Origin: Siphonodentalium dalli
Lineage: Eukaryota; Mollusca; Scaphopoda; Gadilida; Siphonodentaliidae
DNA: 64,000 bases
Direction of reading: 5' to 3'
NCBI GenBank assembly: GCA_032622095.1
Contig: CP136066.1
Location: forward strand, 55,084,609 to 55,148,608
Each line of letters opens with the position of its first letter. Positions within the stretch are counted from its first letter, which is position 1. Both the position numbers and the translations under genes were made by a program. Under the pieces are notes generated by a model. The model saw only the letters and a program-made list of their open reading frames with translations. It had not been told where the DNA came from and did not search any database. Shown in pieces: positions 12,701-27,700 of the stretch.

Positions 12701-15700
12701 GCAATATTTATTTGATATTCTTTGTATAAAAATTTTATTTTATTTTTTTTATAAAAAAACATCAGGGAAACCTGAACCAAAAATATTTTTTCTTTGGCCT
12801 TAATATCAGTGTAAAACAAGAGAATGTTTTCTTTATTTATATTTTTTTATATATTTAATCAGAATATTTTTATTTTATAGCAAATAAACCTATAATAGTA
12901 CCATTTTTTTAAATGCAATTAGGTGCCACATAGAGGTCACCACAAAGATCCCTATAAAGTTTGGTGATGATCGAATGAGGGATGTAGCCTGTAGGTTGCG
13001 TCAAAGTGCTGGCATCAATTTTTTTTCATTGAAATTGTTCAAATTTGATAACTCCAATCTAGAGGTAATCAAAAATATTCCTGTAAATTATCAAAACAAT
13101 TCTCCCATAAATGTGGGCTGCAGAGTGTGCCAATGGATTCAAATTTGAAATCCAAGATGGCTGCTGGTGGCCATGTTTTTTAACGAATTTAGGAAAAACA
13201 TTATGGCTCCCATCTAGAGGTCGCCCAAAAGATCCACATGAAGCTTGGTGACAATCAGTTGAGAGATGTGATCTTTAGGGTGTGCCAACAGAAATTGTTG
13301 ATGGATGGACACATGGAGGGACAGATGGATGCCAACCAAGGGCAATAGGTCAAAATTGACTTATAAAAGTTGAGCTTAAAAATGTCAGCGAATTTAACTA
13401 ACCTGCAAAGTTTATCAAGAAAACACAAAGTACACTGTTGGTTATTTGAAGAAGCAAGGCTGTGAAACGTATGCTAGATATAACTGCAATAACTATATAC
13501 TGTAATGCCCTAAATAATCGACTCCTTAACCACAGCAGAATTATGGGTAATTTTTCAGGATTTAGTCGGAAATACGGCTTGTTGCCATATGGCAACAAGC
13601 CATATTTCCGACTAAATCCTAAAAAATTACCCATAATTCTGCTGTGGTTAAGGAGTTGATTATTTAGAGCATTACTGTATATACATGGAGCATTAAATTT
13701 ACAGTAATGCTCTAAGTAATCGACTTCTTAACCACAGCAGAATTATGGGTAACTTTTCAGGATTTAGTCGGAAATATGGCTTGTTGCCATTCATCATCTT
13801 CCCGAGAGCTTTCCGATGAATGGCAACAAGCCATATTTCCGACTAAATCCTGAAAAGTTACCCATAATTCTGTTGTGGTTAAGAAGTCGATTACTTAGAG
13901 CATTACTGTAGCTCGACCGAACATAAAGTATTCATGGAATAACTACAAAGAATATTATATGTAAACTTTAATGGGCAAACTGGAAGTTTTAGCAATGTAT
14001 ATATCGTTCACAGATGATCAGGTATACATATCAAATCAGAAGACATTATGACATAAATCTCATATATATTTTGAAGACATCTGTCTGTCTGTTTGTCTGT
14101 CTGTTTGTCATTGATACAAATCTACGATTCTCGACCGATCGGGACGAAACTTGGTACGTGTGTGTAGTTTGACCAGGCGGTGGACGTTGTCGTATTGGCG
14201 AGCCTGTGCGGCGCCCGCTTCGCGCATGCGCAGACGAGATCTCGGAAACGGGTGGAGCTATCGACTTGAAATTTGCTATGTGAATGTATCTTGCCCCGGA
14301 TGCAAATTTTATCGGGTCGCCGAGCCCGTGCAACGCCAGCTTCGCGCAGACCAGATCTCGGAAACGGGTGGAGCTATCGACTTGAAATTTGGTATGTGAA
14401 TGTATCTTGCCCCGGATACGAATTTTATCGGGTCGCCGAGCCCGTGCGACGCCAGCTTCGCGCATGCGCAGACCAGATCTCGGAAACGGATGGAGCTATC
14501 GACTTGAAATTTGGTTTTTGAATAGCCCGGACAACGACGGGCTCATCGGCTAGTCTATTATATATTTTGGAAAATCTGTGTGTGTGTCTGTGTGTTCGCG
14601 ATGGACTTGAAAACGGCCGAGCCGATGAAACTTGGTATGTGTGATGAAACTTGGTATGTGTGGGTACTTTCGGCCGGGGAGTGGTATGGGCCTGTTAATT
14701 TGCCCGTGCGACATGACCTTGAATTGGGTCATTTCAAGGTCAAACGCCCGAGTATCACGGGATTTCGATGAAAATTAGTGTCTAGGGATACTTTCGTATG
14801 GGAAGTGTCGTAAGCATATTCGTTTGCACGTGCGACGTGACCTTGACCTTGAAATCTGGTCAATTCAAGGTCAAATCACGAATTTTTATGGGATTTCGAC
14901 GAAATTTGATACATAGGGTTACTTTTGTCCACTGAGTGTTTTGGACGGGTCAAATTGTGACCCCGACCTGACCTTGACCTTCAAAATTATCAATTCGAGG
15001 TCAAATCGGGTAAAACCGGATGGATTTCGACGGGTACTTTTGTCGGGTACTTTTGTCCGGGCAGTGTTTTGGACAGGTCAAATCGTGACCCCACCTCACC
15101 TTGACCTTCAAAATGGACTATTCAAGGTCAAATCGCGCAATTCGCCGAAAATCAGAGGGGAAACAGCCCGGACGAAGTCGGGTCCACCTGCTAGTATTAT
15201 ATATTGCTGTGACAATTCTTAGAAGTATCTCCCAATCATAATGGGTTGGGGTGTTGGGGGGGGGGGGACGATACAACCCAGACTTCAAGAGTAGAGTGAA
15301 ACTTGACCACAGGTGTCAAGCTTGAAAATCAATCTAAAGTCAGTCATGTCCATAAGCTCACATAAGCTTATCATTGAAATTACCATGAACAACATGCATC
15401 ACCATGATGCTATCCCGCATCACTAAATTCACCCTCTGGGGACCTCATTCTGCTTAGGCTTCATCTTCTCTGGAAAGTTTCTTTATTATAAAATTTCTAT
15501 AGAAACTTCTACAAATGGATTCTATTTCTTTTTTAGTTTAGTTCCTCTATATATCCCCTAATTGGAAGATGACACATTGCATAATTGAGGTTCCCAATGG
15601 GTGTACTTCACCATATGGGATCTTCAATCTGAGTCTATGTCTCCCATAGCAGATGAGGCCATGCAGAATGAGATCCCAGAGGGTGAGTTTGGTGATGCTA

Positions 15701-18700
15701 GCATGCTATGCTGGATAGCGTCATTAAATTCACCCTCTGGGGACCTCATTTTGCAAATGACAGGCACACTAAATTCAGGCTTTTCTACCAGAGCATTATC
15801 GATCGATTAGTCTATGACCAGGTGCTTAATAAACACGCCCAGTTATTCTACCAATGCTTTACATCATTTAGGTCAACAAGATGTGACATCGGTTCATGTT
15901 ATTGGGATATATAATGCAAGACCAAATTAGCAGTTGACCAATCAGTGAACAGGATTTAGTGTAACACATACAGGCTATTTTACTATGAAAGCATGAAATT
16001 TTGTGAGTGACAAATTCTTCATATTCTCTCTATTAGTTAAACCTCACCCTTATTTTCAGTGAGGCGAAGTGAAAGTTGCAATGAAAATTTGAAAGTTGAC
16101 AGACAAAAATCAGTTGATTCGGGTCCAGAACAAGCCTTGAAATAGTGTGTCTATCATTTGTCATTTCAGAAAGAGGTCCCCCAGAGGGTAAATTTAGTGA
16201 CGCTTCCCGCACAGTGGTCTAGCATCACCAAATTCACCCTCTGGGAACCTCATTTTGCTGAGGTCTCAACTGCTATCGGAGGCCTATAGTTGGTGATGTT
16301 CACCCATTAGTCACCTCGATTATGCATTTTTGCTTCTGCAAATTAGGGGATTTAGAAACTGAACAGAAAGGGAAAAAGTAGTTAAAAAGAATGTTATTTT
16401 GAGACTCTCGATACATCCCTCCCAGAAGATGAGGTCTAAGCTGAATGAGGTCCCCATAGGTGAATTTAGTGATGATTTACTGCTGTGTGGCGTAGCATCA
16501 CTAAATTCACCTTCAGGGGACCTCATTCTGCAAATGACAGATACGTCATTTCAAGACTTGCTAGCATATCTACTTTGAAGAAAACTGAAAACGAATTTGT
16601 TACTCACTCTTCGGTTTTGTGCTCATCACAATCGCATGTTTCACTGCAGGATGCGCCATACTTATCGATATCGCATACTGAAATGCAAAAATAATATATG
16701 CATTAAAGTGATGTGAAACACTCCCACTCCCCTGAGATATACTCGGACGCATTAAAAAAATAATCATGCCAAAATATGTTACTTTCATGAATTTGATATC
16801 CAAATAGTCAGAAAACATCATTGTTATAAATGAATTACACACTATTATTAGTGCAATTATTGCTGTATTGTTCATGCGAATAAAGTAGTAAATATCAACA
16901 ATTGTGCATAGTTCGACAGTTGTATTCTCTGAAATGGTAGAGTCCATGTGGCTGGAAATTTCGACAACCTTATACAGTAATGCCCTAAATAATTGACTCC
17001 TTAATCACAGCTGAATTATGGGTAACTTTTCAGGATTTAGTCGGAAATATAGCTTGTTGCCATTCATCGGAAAGCTCTCACTGAGAGCTTTCCGATGAAT
17101 GACAGCAAGCCATATTTGGCTAAATAGCTGTGGTTAGGGAGTCAATTATTTAGGGCATTACTGTAGTTCTTTGCTACATTCTTCCAGTGGGGACAGCGTT
17201 TGGATATCAATTGATTGTTTTTATTCAATGAAATAAGTCCACAATATGTCTTTAACCCTTTCAGTCCCAGGTCCGATTTTTGTATCAACCCATATACCCT
17301 GTGCCAATGCATTCTCTTATATATGCGAGTCGACCATAGGTCGCCTCGCATATATAAGAGAATGCATTGGCCTAACAATTTTTCGTCATTTGTTATTATT
17401 TTTTACAATTTTTTACAATTTTAATAATTTTTTCTTATATTCTTTAACAGACTTATTTTGTAGGTTTAGTGCCAGGGAATCTTACGTTTTTCATGGGCAT
17501 CAAAATTATTACTATGAATACTTGGTGATAGTTTTGAGTTATAACATGCCCCTAAGGTTTTATCCAGTTTGTTTTTAAATTCGCTATAGCATGCTTAAGC
17601 ATACCCAACAAACAAAAAACAAAAAAATTTAGGACCGATTTTACAGACCGTAAATTAGGGCCGATGAGGAGGATTACATTGTTATACAGTTAGAAATTAG
17701 AATAAATGATCATTAGCCTTTTCATGACTGGAGCTTGCTAAATTTTTGCGAAAAAAACCCTGTGCCAATACATTTTCTTATATATGTGACTCACATATAT
17801 AAGAGAATGTGCTGGCACAGGGTTGTTAATGCTTCACCAATGCAGCTTCCATCATGAAATGGTTAATCAAGACACTCAAGTTTACGAGTACAGTGGCCTC
17901 CTAATGTGACTTCAACCTCCAAATGTCATGTGAGAGATTTTTCGGTCAGATGATTGAAAAAGTCCAAGAGAGAAAATTGATGCAATCTAATGCCGTTACG
18001 AAAAAATTACCGTTATTTTTTTCTGAAGTTGTCATTTTCGCGGTGTTTAGCTATTGCAAGCAATTTGAGAAAAAAAACAGTTTGTACGAAACATTCAAGA
18101 ACATACCGGTATATATTTTTGAAAAATATAATAATGCCTTTCAAAAACGACGTGAATAACCATCTTGATTATAGTTGATTTTCAGCACCTAATACAACCA
18201 GTATTAAAAATATTTTGCAATAAATATATTTTTGAATATTTGATATGAATAATGGCTTTTCTTGTATATGTTCAGATTATCGGAACACAGCGAAAAAGAC
18301 AAATTAAAAAAAATAATGGTACTTTTTGTTAATAGCTCATTTTGCCCTAACAGCATCATGGCAAATCAGCAGGACCCAACCGCATCATAGCACCTTAGCA
18401 GGACCACTTGACCAGGAGTAAAAAAAGGATCTAATATCTTTGTTATATGCACTTACTTCTATCGGCGCATATGACTCCATTATAACCAGTAGTACATTCA
18501 CATGATCCATCTATATGTGAACAATTACCTCCGTGCTGACACTGGCAGGTTTCTGCGCAGTCATGACCATACTTGTCTTTCCCACATGGCACTGAACAAC
18601 TGAGAAAAATATAACAAATGGAGTTAAGTATACAACCCATTGTTGAACTCCCCGAACTAATTCTAATACCTGGCCATGGATTTTTGTCATTTTTAATAAA

Positions 18701-21700
18701 TCTTGTAATTTACATTAATGAATATACTGAGGTGAACACTGATGAGATTATACATACTAAAAATGAGTTAAGTGGTTCATCTAGTTTTCACAACTGTCAG
18801 TTGCCAAAAATCTGCATCGTTATGATAGTAAAATCACAATTCGGATCGCATCATGAAGGTCTGAATTGTGGCATGCAACCCTAAATTTGGTTGATGTTTG
18901 GTGAAGTTATTGGGCAAACAGACCTAAAATTGCTAAACATAGACGAACTAATGGCCATAACTCAGGTAAAAATAATCGAACAAACCTGATATTTGAACTC
19001 GATCAAGATATTGTTATCAGAGATTCATATACCAAATATGAAATTGGTTAACGTTTGTTCAAGTTATCTCGCTAACAGACCTCAAATTTCTATAAATAGA
19101 AACAAATGGCATAACTCTGGTTAGAAAGTCGGGACAGACCCGATTGTTGTCACACATGACAATTAAATCATATACCAAAAATTGTCAGAATCCATCAATA
19201 AATGGCTATGTTATATAAGTTTGTTGCCACACCATCCGCCAGTCCGCCAGCCATCCCTTGCCATATCAATAGTTGAGTTTTGATAAAAACTTGACTGATT
19301 ATTTAGGAATACAAGCTAGGACAAAGTTGCATCCAAAGGCGGCCTGACAGACAGACAGACAAGCTGATTCCTATGATTATGATGACTCTTGCTCAATGAG
19401 ACGCCTGTTCCAGTCATACCACCAGTAGTACAACATTTGAAATGCCATTAGGACACTATTGTCACAATTCAGTAAATGCCATTAGGACACTATTGTCACA
19501 ATTCAGTAAATGCCATTAGGACACTATTGTCACAATTCAGTAAATGCCATTAGGACACTATTGTCACAATTCAGTAAATGCCATTAGGACACTATTGTCA
19601 CAATTCAGTAAATGCCATTAGGACACTATTGTCACAATTCAGTAAATGCCATTAGGACACTATTGTCACAATTCAGTAAATGCCATTAGGACACTATTGT
19701 CACAATTCAGTAAATGCCATTAGGACACTATTGTCACAATTCACTGGATCTCATTTCAAAATGCAAAGGTCGCTGAGAGGGACGTGTCCGGATAGTCAAC
19801 TATCAAATCAGAAATTCGACTCTCCACAACTTCCTTGATTTAAAGGCCCACTTAATTTTCAAGTCACCGATTATTTTTTTTATAGTGCCTTGATATACGG
19901 TTTTAATAACAATCGATGCCATAAAATATAATTAAAATACTATAATTCATCACCTGTGTCTCAGAAGATGCCCATGGAGAAATAGAAAACAGCTGAAATC
20001 ATGGAAAGATTACTCCCGTTATGGCTCCCAGAATGCAACAGAATTAAATGTATTTTGAATGGAAGGGGAATATTCAGATATAGAGTTATTCCCCTTCCAT
20101 TGAAAATTAAGAAACTTTGTCACAGAACACCAAGTCGGTATCTCAATAAAAACAACATGTTCGCAGTTTATTAGACCGAATAAGTTGATAATACAATGTT
20201 TTGGAGCTTCCTCTTTCAAATGGTACATAATATGGAATAAATTTTTATAAAATTATCTGGGGGTTCAAAAATTAAGTGGGCCTTCAACGAGAACATATTC
20301 AAGCCTTGAAATAGGGTGTCTGTCATTTGCAGAATGAGGTCCCCAGAGGGTGAATTTAGTGATGCTACCCCACATAGCGGGCTAGCATCACCAAATTCAC
20401 CCTCTGGGGACCTCATTCTGCTTACACCTCAGCAGAATGAGGTTCCCAGAGGGTGAATTTGGTGACACTAGCCTGCTATGCGGGGTAGCATCACTAAATT
20501 CACCCTCTGGGGACCTCATTCTGCAAATGACAGACACCCTATTTCAAGGCTTGAACATATTTGCAACATTTTCATCGTACATGTAATTTCCTGTGACTGA
20601 AACTTACCCGATACCAATATATCCATCGGTACAGTTACATATTCCATTGATTCGATCACACGTTGCTCCATTATAACACGTACAATATTCCTCACAGTTA
20701 TCACCCCACTTCCCCTCGGGACACGGCTCTGAACAAATATTACCCTGAAATTAACATAGTAGCATTAAAATCATGCATTATATTTGCGAGAATATATATT
20801 TTCTTTGCGAGATCATACATTATCAGTAATATCATACATCTGTCAAGTAAATATTGGGCATACGTTTCTTTACTTAGAATGTAATGCCATCCTCCCCTTT
20901 CCCCACCCACCCTGCCACCCACCCTATTTTTCCAAAAATGTGTTCCTTTGTGTGTATCTTTTCCTATGAGTTTATTGTAAAAGTGATTTTTCACAAAATA
21001 ATGGGCAGAGTTAGAGTTATATTTCTTTGCAAAACTTAAAACTTTGGGTGAGGATGGTGAAGTCATATGATATTGGGTGAGGATGGTGAAGTCATATGAT
21101 ATTGGGTGAGGATGGTGAAGTCATGTGATATTGGGTGAGGATGGTGAAGTCATATGATATTGGGTGAGGATGGTGAAGTCATATGATATTGGGTGAGGAT
21201 GGTGAAGTCATATGATATTGGGTGAGCATGGTGAAGTCATATGATATTGGGTGAGGATGGTGAAGTCATATGATATTGGGTGAGCATGGTGAAGTCATAT
21301 GATATTGGGTGAGGATGGTGAAGTCATATGATATTGGGTGAGGATGGTGAAGTCATATGATATTGGGTGAGGATGGTGAAGTCATATGATATTGGGTGAG
21401 GATGGTGAAGTCATATGATATTGGGTGAGGATGGTGAAGTCATATGATATTGGGTGAGGATGGTGAAGTCATATGATATTGCCACATTTAACCCTTCCAT
21501 GACTGGAACTTCCTGAAATTGTGCAAAAACCCTGTGCCAATGCATTCTCTTATATATGCGAGTCTCCCATAGGGAGCCTCACATATATAAGAGAATATAT
21601 TGGCCTAACAATATTTACCTTGACCTTATAAGCCAGTGCATTCTCTTATATACATATATACAAGGCTATCTATGGGAGATTCGCTTATATAAGAGAATGC

Positions 21701-24700
21701 ACTGGCACAGGATCTTTAATGCTGCACCAGCGCAGCTCCTGTCATGACAGGGTTACAGACATTTCTATGCGAAATTGTTGTAAAAGTACATGTAAGTAGA
21801 TATAACAGCAGATCTATCTCACGGATTTGTGTACGCTCATGTAAGACTGTTCTGTTAACCCTTTCATGATGGGATCTGTGCTGGTGCAGCATTAAAGACC
21901 ATGTGCCTATCTCTTAATGCTAGGAGAAGCTATCCAGTGTTAATCATTTCATGGGGTTCATGATGGGAGCTGTGATCATGCAGCAATAAATTTCCTGTGC
22001 CAATGCAATCTCTTATATATGCGAGGTTCCCTATTGGAGACTACCATATATAAGAGAATGCATTGGCACATGGTTTCCAGTCATGGAAGGGTTAAGGACA
22101 TTCTCACTCAGCATTAGATCATGCCATGATTCTCTCTACACTGGCTATGCCCATAGAGTTCATATTTATGGGAGGCCAAATTCACATTTAATAACCAATT
22201 ACGCTTAAGCGTAATGCATTATGCTGCATTTATGCTTTAGAGTAATTCCATTATGCTTAAGCATAGTGCTATTATGCTTAAGCATAATGCCATTCATATT
22301 TCCATTATACTTAAGCATAATGCTATTACGCTTCAGCGTAATGCCATTACGCTTAAGCATAATGCCATTACGCTTAAGCGTAATGGAATTTGTATTGCAC
22401 TTAAGCATAATGGAGTTGTCAGTGAGGCTATTACACTTAAGCATAATTGAGATTGAGATTGAGATTCATGACATCACCTACCTAATAAGTCTTTCATGTT
22501 TGATTATTAATTTATCCCCAAAGGCGCTGATATATACATATCACTGTGTTGACGTGATGCTGATATATACATATCACTGTGTTGACGTGATGCTGATATA
22601 TACATATCACTGTGTTGACGTGATGTTGAGATTGCCGGTCTGTTGAAAAACAGACATTTGAATCATATAATTATGTCTCATTTGGAAGAAGGGATAAGAT
22701 CGGCCAATAAATACACGAATTACTGATATACAAGAATCAAGAGCCCGGGACATTCCAGCAAAAATAAGGGACATTAACTGGTTCATGGTAAGTGTATTTT
22801 ACATTCCCGAATCCTGATTTCTTAACCCTTTCTGTTACATGATGGGAGATGAGCTGGTGCAGCATTAAAGATACTGCGCCAGTGCATTCTCTTATATACG
22901 CGAGTCTCGCATATATATAAGAGAATGCACTGGCTTACAAAGTCATGGTGAATACTGTTAGGCCAATGTATTCTCTTATATATGTGAGACTCCCTATGGG
23001 AGACTCACATATATAAGAGAATACCGGTACATTGGCACAGGGTTTTCACAAAATTTCAGGAAGCTGCCGTCATGGAAGGGTTAACATGATAACTTACAGA
23101 TGGTCAATCTCTTCAGGACCACAAATACATAGATAGAACCGCATGAGTGTCTGGATTTTGACGAAATTATTGCACGAGATTTGTTGGCGGAGCGATACCT
23201 CGAGTGCGGGAGACAGTCCCGAACGAGAGGTATCGCGTTTCCGCCAACAAATCGAGTGCGATAATTCGTCAAAATCCAGACACTCATGCGGTTCTATTTT
23301 TATTACATATCTTCGTATCATAGTAAGTTGACTCACTATCGTACATCTCCGGTACAGAAAATGTTAATTTAATTGAGTTTTAACGGCATTTTAGGGTTAA
23401 CGCAACAATCAGACTCCCCGTCTATCTGCGAGTGACCTTGACCCATCTTTAATGATGCGTTTGAAATTAAATTCTGTGCCTCGACAAACATATTCTTGAA
23501 ATGAAACTACTTGAATGAATCATCTCATAGATTGATCGCTTATTGTTTCTTTATTGTCGTTATTGAAAAAGTCAAAATAGTAATGGCGAGAACCAGTCTA
23601 ACAACACTGAATGAAATAGTTCCGTCGACAGATTGCACTAGTGCGATTCTGAGAATTATCACACGTCTGGAAACTCGTGCGATCATGCGAATTACGTTGA
23701 TAGATATGTAATAAATAGAGAGTAATCCCTTGATTGAACTGGTGTCGTGAAATAATTCATGAGAGGCAGAGACACTGTACAATCATGACAGCGTATTGTG
23801 TTCGAGTGTTTTACAAATTAGTCCCTGCCTCGAATGAATTATTTTACACCACCAGTTCAATCAAGTGATTATTCTGTTTCTTATTATATTCCAATATAAA
23901 CATCTGAGTTACCATAAATCTGAATAATACCGCCATTATGCCCATGACGCATAACTATCGATGGAGCGTATGGATGCATAACGTGCTAGTTAAAGTGTTA
24001 TTATTCACTAGTGAAATAATCATTTATAATCACTCGAGAAATCAAGGTAAATCACACATAGCAATGTAATAAAACAACATAATTTTCATAAATGCTGATT
24101 TCAAGACTAAAATACAGACAAAACTGAAGATAATGTACTGTAATGACCTAAGTAATCGACTCCATAACCACAGCAGAATTATGGGTAACTTTTCAGGATT
24201 TAATCGGAAATATGGCTTGTTGCCATTCATCAAGCCATATTTCCGACTAAATCCTGAAAAGTTACCCATAATTCTTCTGTGGTTATGGAGTCGATTACTT
24301 AGGGCATTACTGTATGGCACATTATTTGTCTATAAAGGCACAATCAAGTGGTTTATTTTTATCGATTTAGGGTGCTAACAAGATAGAGTGCGCGGATTTC
24401 AGTTCTAATAATAGCCCCTAAAACTGTCCCACGAATGTCATAAGAAATCTATTTCTGTCTGTATGTGTGTATGTGCGTGTGTGTTATAGACTCGAAAACT
24501 GCTTGACTGATCCCACTCGAATTTGGTATCTAAGCATACTTTGATCCCGGGGACAATATGGGCTGAGGTCCAATTTCATGAGCGAACGTGTCCTTGACCT
24601 CACTCATATACGCTCATATAGGCATGTTTCTGGACCTCGACAGATCCGACTCAAATTTGGTATGTAGGCCTACTTTGATCCCGGGAACAATATGGGCAGG

Positions 24701-27700
24701 TCCAATTTCACGTGCGAACATGTCCTTGACCTTGCTCATATAGGCATGTTTTTGGACCTCGACAGATCCGACTCAAATTTGGTATGTAGGCCTACTTTGA
24801 TCCCGGGAACAATATGGGCAGGTTTATTTTCACGTGCGAACATGTCCTTGACCTTGACCTCACTCACATACACTCATATAGGCATGTTTCTGGAGCAATC
24901 TAACAATAGTTTGTCCAGACGCTGTATATTCTGCCCAGATGGAGGCCATCACAAAGAAATCACTAAATGGCCCGGACGAAGTCAGGCACATCAGCTAGTT
25001 CTAAATAAAATTGATATTGCTTGATAGGAAACTTTCCAAACAGGTGTCCTTGATTGATATCTATTATTTATACCCTGGAATCTATATCCGATTTGTCACC
25101 AAATTCATCCTCTGGGAACCTCGTTCTGCTTAGGCATCAACAGCTAGGATCAGGGTTCGCGCTGCCTATTGCCAATTTAGCAAATTGCTATAAAAAAAAT
25201 GAAATGGCTCCAAAAAAATCCCGATTGGCTACAAAAAGTGGCACGTAGCTTTTTGGCATTTGGCAATTGGTACCCATCGGGCATATAAAAAAGCTTGCAG
25301 TTAATCGGTCGGAACCAAAACACACATCGATATCCGGTCGCGACATAGCTAATTGTGTCCTAATTGAAAGGGTATAATAGATTCGTGGCTTATGTCAGAT
25401 CGACTTATTTTATCGCGGGGGTGACATGGTTTCGAATTTCTACTCGATAATAACACTAAGAACGGCTATTGACTCCAATTTGACAAACATTAGTCAAACA
25501 AAGGGCTTCATGAAGTCTACATCGTTAGGACGTTGTGCGTTGACAGTAGGTGTTAGGTGATAAATTATCATAAATATCTCCTTCGTAACTCAGCATTAAC
25601 AAACTGTGACAGACAGCAAATATGAATTGTAAGTGCAAGTTAGATTTAAGACACGCAACACCCTTCTAAAATGAAAAAAAGGTACTGATTTCTTCGGACA
25701 TTCAGACATTATATAAATAAATATATACATATATAGATAATTTGCTTGTTTTTTTTGTTTTTTTTTTGGAATACCAAATTCAAAAGTGGCACCAAAAAAT
25801 ACTGGTCGAAAAAAGTGGCAACAGAAAGTATAAAGTGGCTCTAAAAATAATGCAATTGGCAACAGTGTTGGCACCTGGAAATTTTGGGCCAGCGCGAACC
25901 CTGGCTAGGATCAGACTGAAGTTCCCCAGTTGAAGTTGGAGATGTTAACCCACCTCAATTATGCATTTTATCTTCAGCAAATTAGGGGATATAGAACCTG
26001 AACAAAAGGGAAAAAGTAACTAAAACATTGTTAATTTGAGGCTATAGATACTTCCCAGGAGTTGAATTTGGTGATGCTAGCCCTTTGTGGATCTCATTCT
26101 GCAAATGTCAGACACACTTTTTCCAGACTTGGTGACCTGCCAGCACCATGAAGCTTTCTATACTCACTGTGTACCCAGCTGGACATGTGCAATTCCCATG
26201 AACGTTGTGACAGGTTCCGCCGTTCTGACAATAGCATTCATCTCTGCAGTTGAACCCACTTGTGCCTGATGGACATGGCTCATCACACCTTGAACAAAGA
26301 AGGTCATTTCTGAATTTCTTGGGCAATTTTTCGGAAAATTTGGCCAAATTAAAATAATTTATTCCCCTTGTCGATTGACCAATGATTTAATTTTAACATA
26401 ACAAAAAAAGAAAAAAACCTTAAAGAAACATAATCCGATTTAAACGGCTCCAAAAACGCTCCATGTGCGAACAGTGGTGACCAATTAAACTTTAAATAGA
26501 AGTCGATGAAAACTATCGCCATCAACAAAATTACAGTATGTTATGATAGTTGACGTGTGGAAATTGTAAACCACACTCGCTCACCACCAAACTGCCAAGT
26601 AAAAACGTTATTGTAGGACTTTTACGGCAAATATGATACCGCGATTGGTATTGTTGTGAGTATTTATTGGTATAATAAACTAATTATATAACTAAATCGG
26701 CTTTTAGTAAAATTCCATTGTTGTTGTAACTGGATATTACGGGGAACATCTGATTGGATTATGTACATGTATCTTTAAAACAATCACTTCATACAAAGAT
26801 AACAGCACATGCATGGCGGTCAGTGATCGATCATTTGATGTCTGTGAACTACAGGTATATATACAGTAAAACACTGTTCTAAAATGAACACCTTCAGTCT
26901 GTGCGGGATAGTGTCACGAAATTGACCCTCTTGGGACCTCATTCTGCAAATGTCAGACACCATATTTGCCCAGTAATGTGAAATGCTTGAGTACCGATTG
27001 AGAAGCCTGATTAGGCATGCACTATATACTTCAACAATGCATGCCCAACCAGCTCTTTTCAATAATAGGCATAGTGCTCTAAATATTAATTACTGTATTA
27101 CTGTACTACCCAGATCACATTGACCCAGAAAAAAACTGGATATTGACAGCGAAATACAAAACAGTCTAACTTTCTATAATAATTGTATTGGAAGAAGTGT
27201 GGACCTATATTGATGTTTATATTTCGTCACAATAAGCGTGATCAAAGTTCTGGAGTATGTAGCATTCCATAAATGGAGCTTTTGAATAATATAAATGGAA
27301 TTCATGAAAATTCAAAACTCCATATATGGAATGCTACTCCAGAACTTTGACCTGTAGCACTTTAAACCGCGGAATGGGGGCTGGATGGATCCAATATGGT
27401 AGCGACTCAGTTATCTCGATTATTTCACAAATAATGTACAAATTGCACCGAGAGGCTTAGGCCAACCTTAAGTTTTTGTGTTTTCCCTCTCCGGACCCAT
27501 ATTTTTGGCGCTGGGTAGGTATAGGTAGTTAGGTAAAATATTTTTTTTACATAAACCAAATGTGTGGAAGCATATACTTTTAGCAGTAGGATGTTAATGG
27601 CAAATTTTTATCAGGACAGAATATTATAGAAATTAATAAGGCTGGAATCTAAATTTCCAAACATGTGTGGACTGCTGTCTGGAAACTAGTTCATCCACCT

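Noticed and set aside
14046-14521. 139- and 82-codon frames in the GC-rich tandem
   Set aside because: They follow the ~120-bp tandem units inside a Helitron-like element on both strands; no known domain.
17923-18178. Two 60-80-codon plus frames
   Set aside because: AT-rich, no domain, antisense to intron 9, and no repeat or splice support.
19436-21481. CRISPR-like regular repeats
   Set aside because: 34-bp and 29-bp units are contiguous tandem copies without unique spacers, in an animal gene intron.
22205-22646. Frames such as MLKHNSITLKRNG repeats
   Set aside because: Translation of the CTTAAG palindrome array, open in both directions because of its symmetry.
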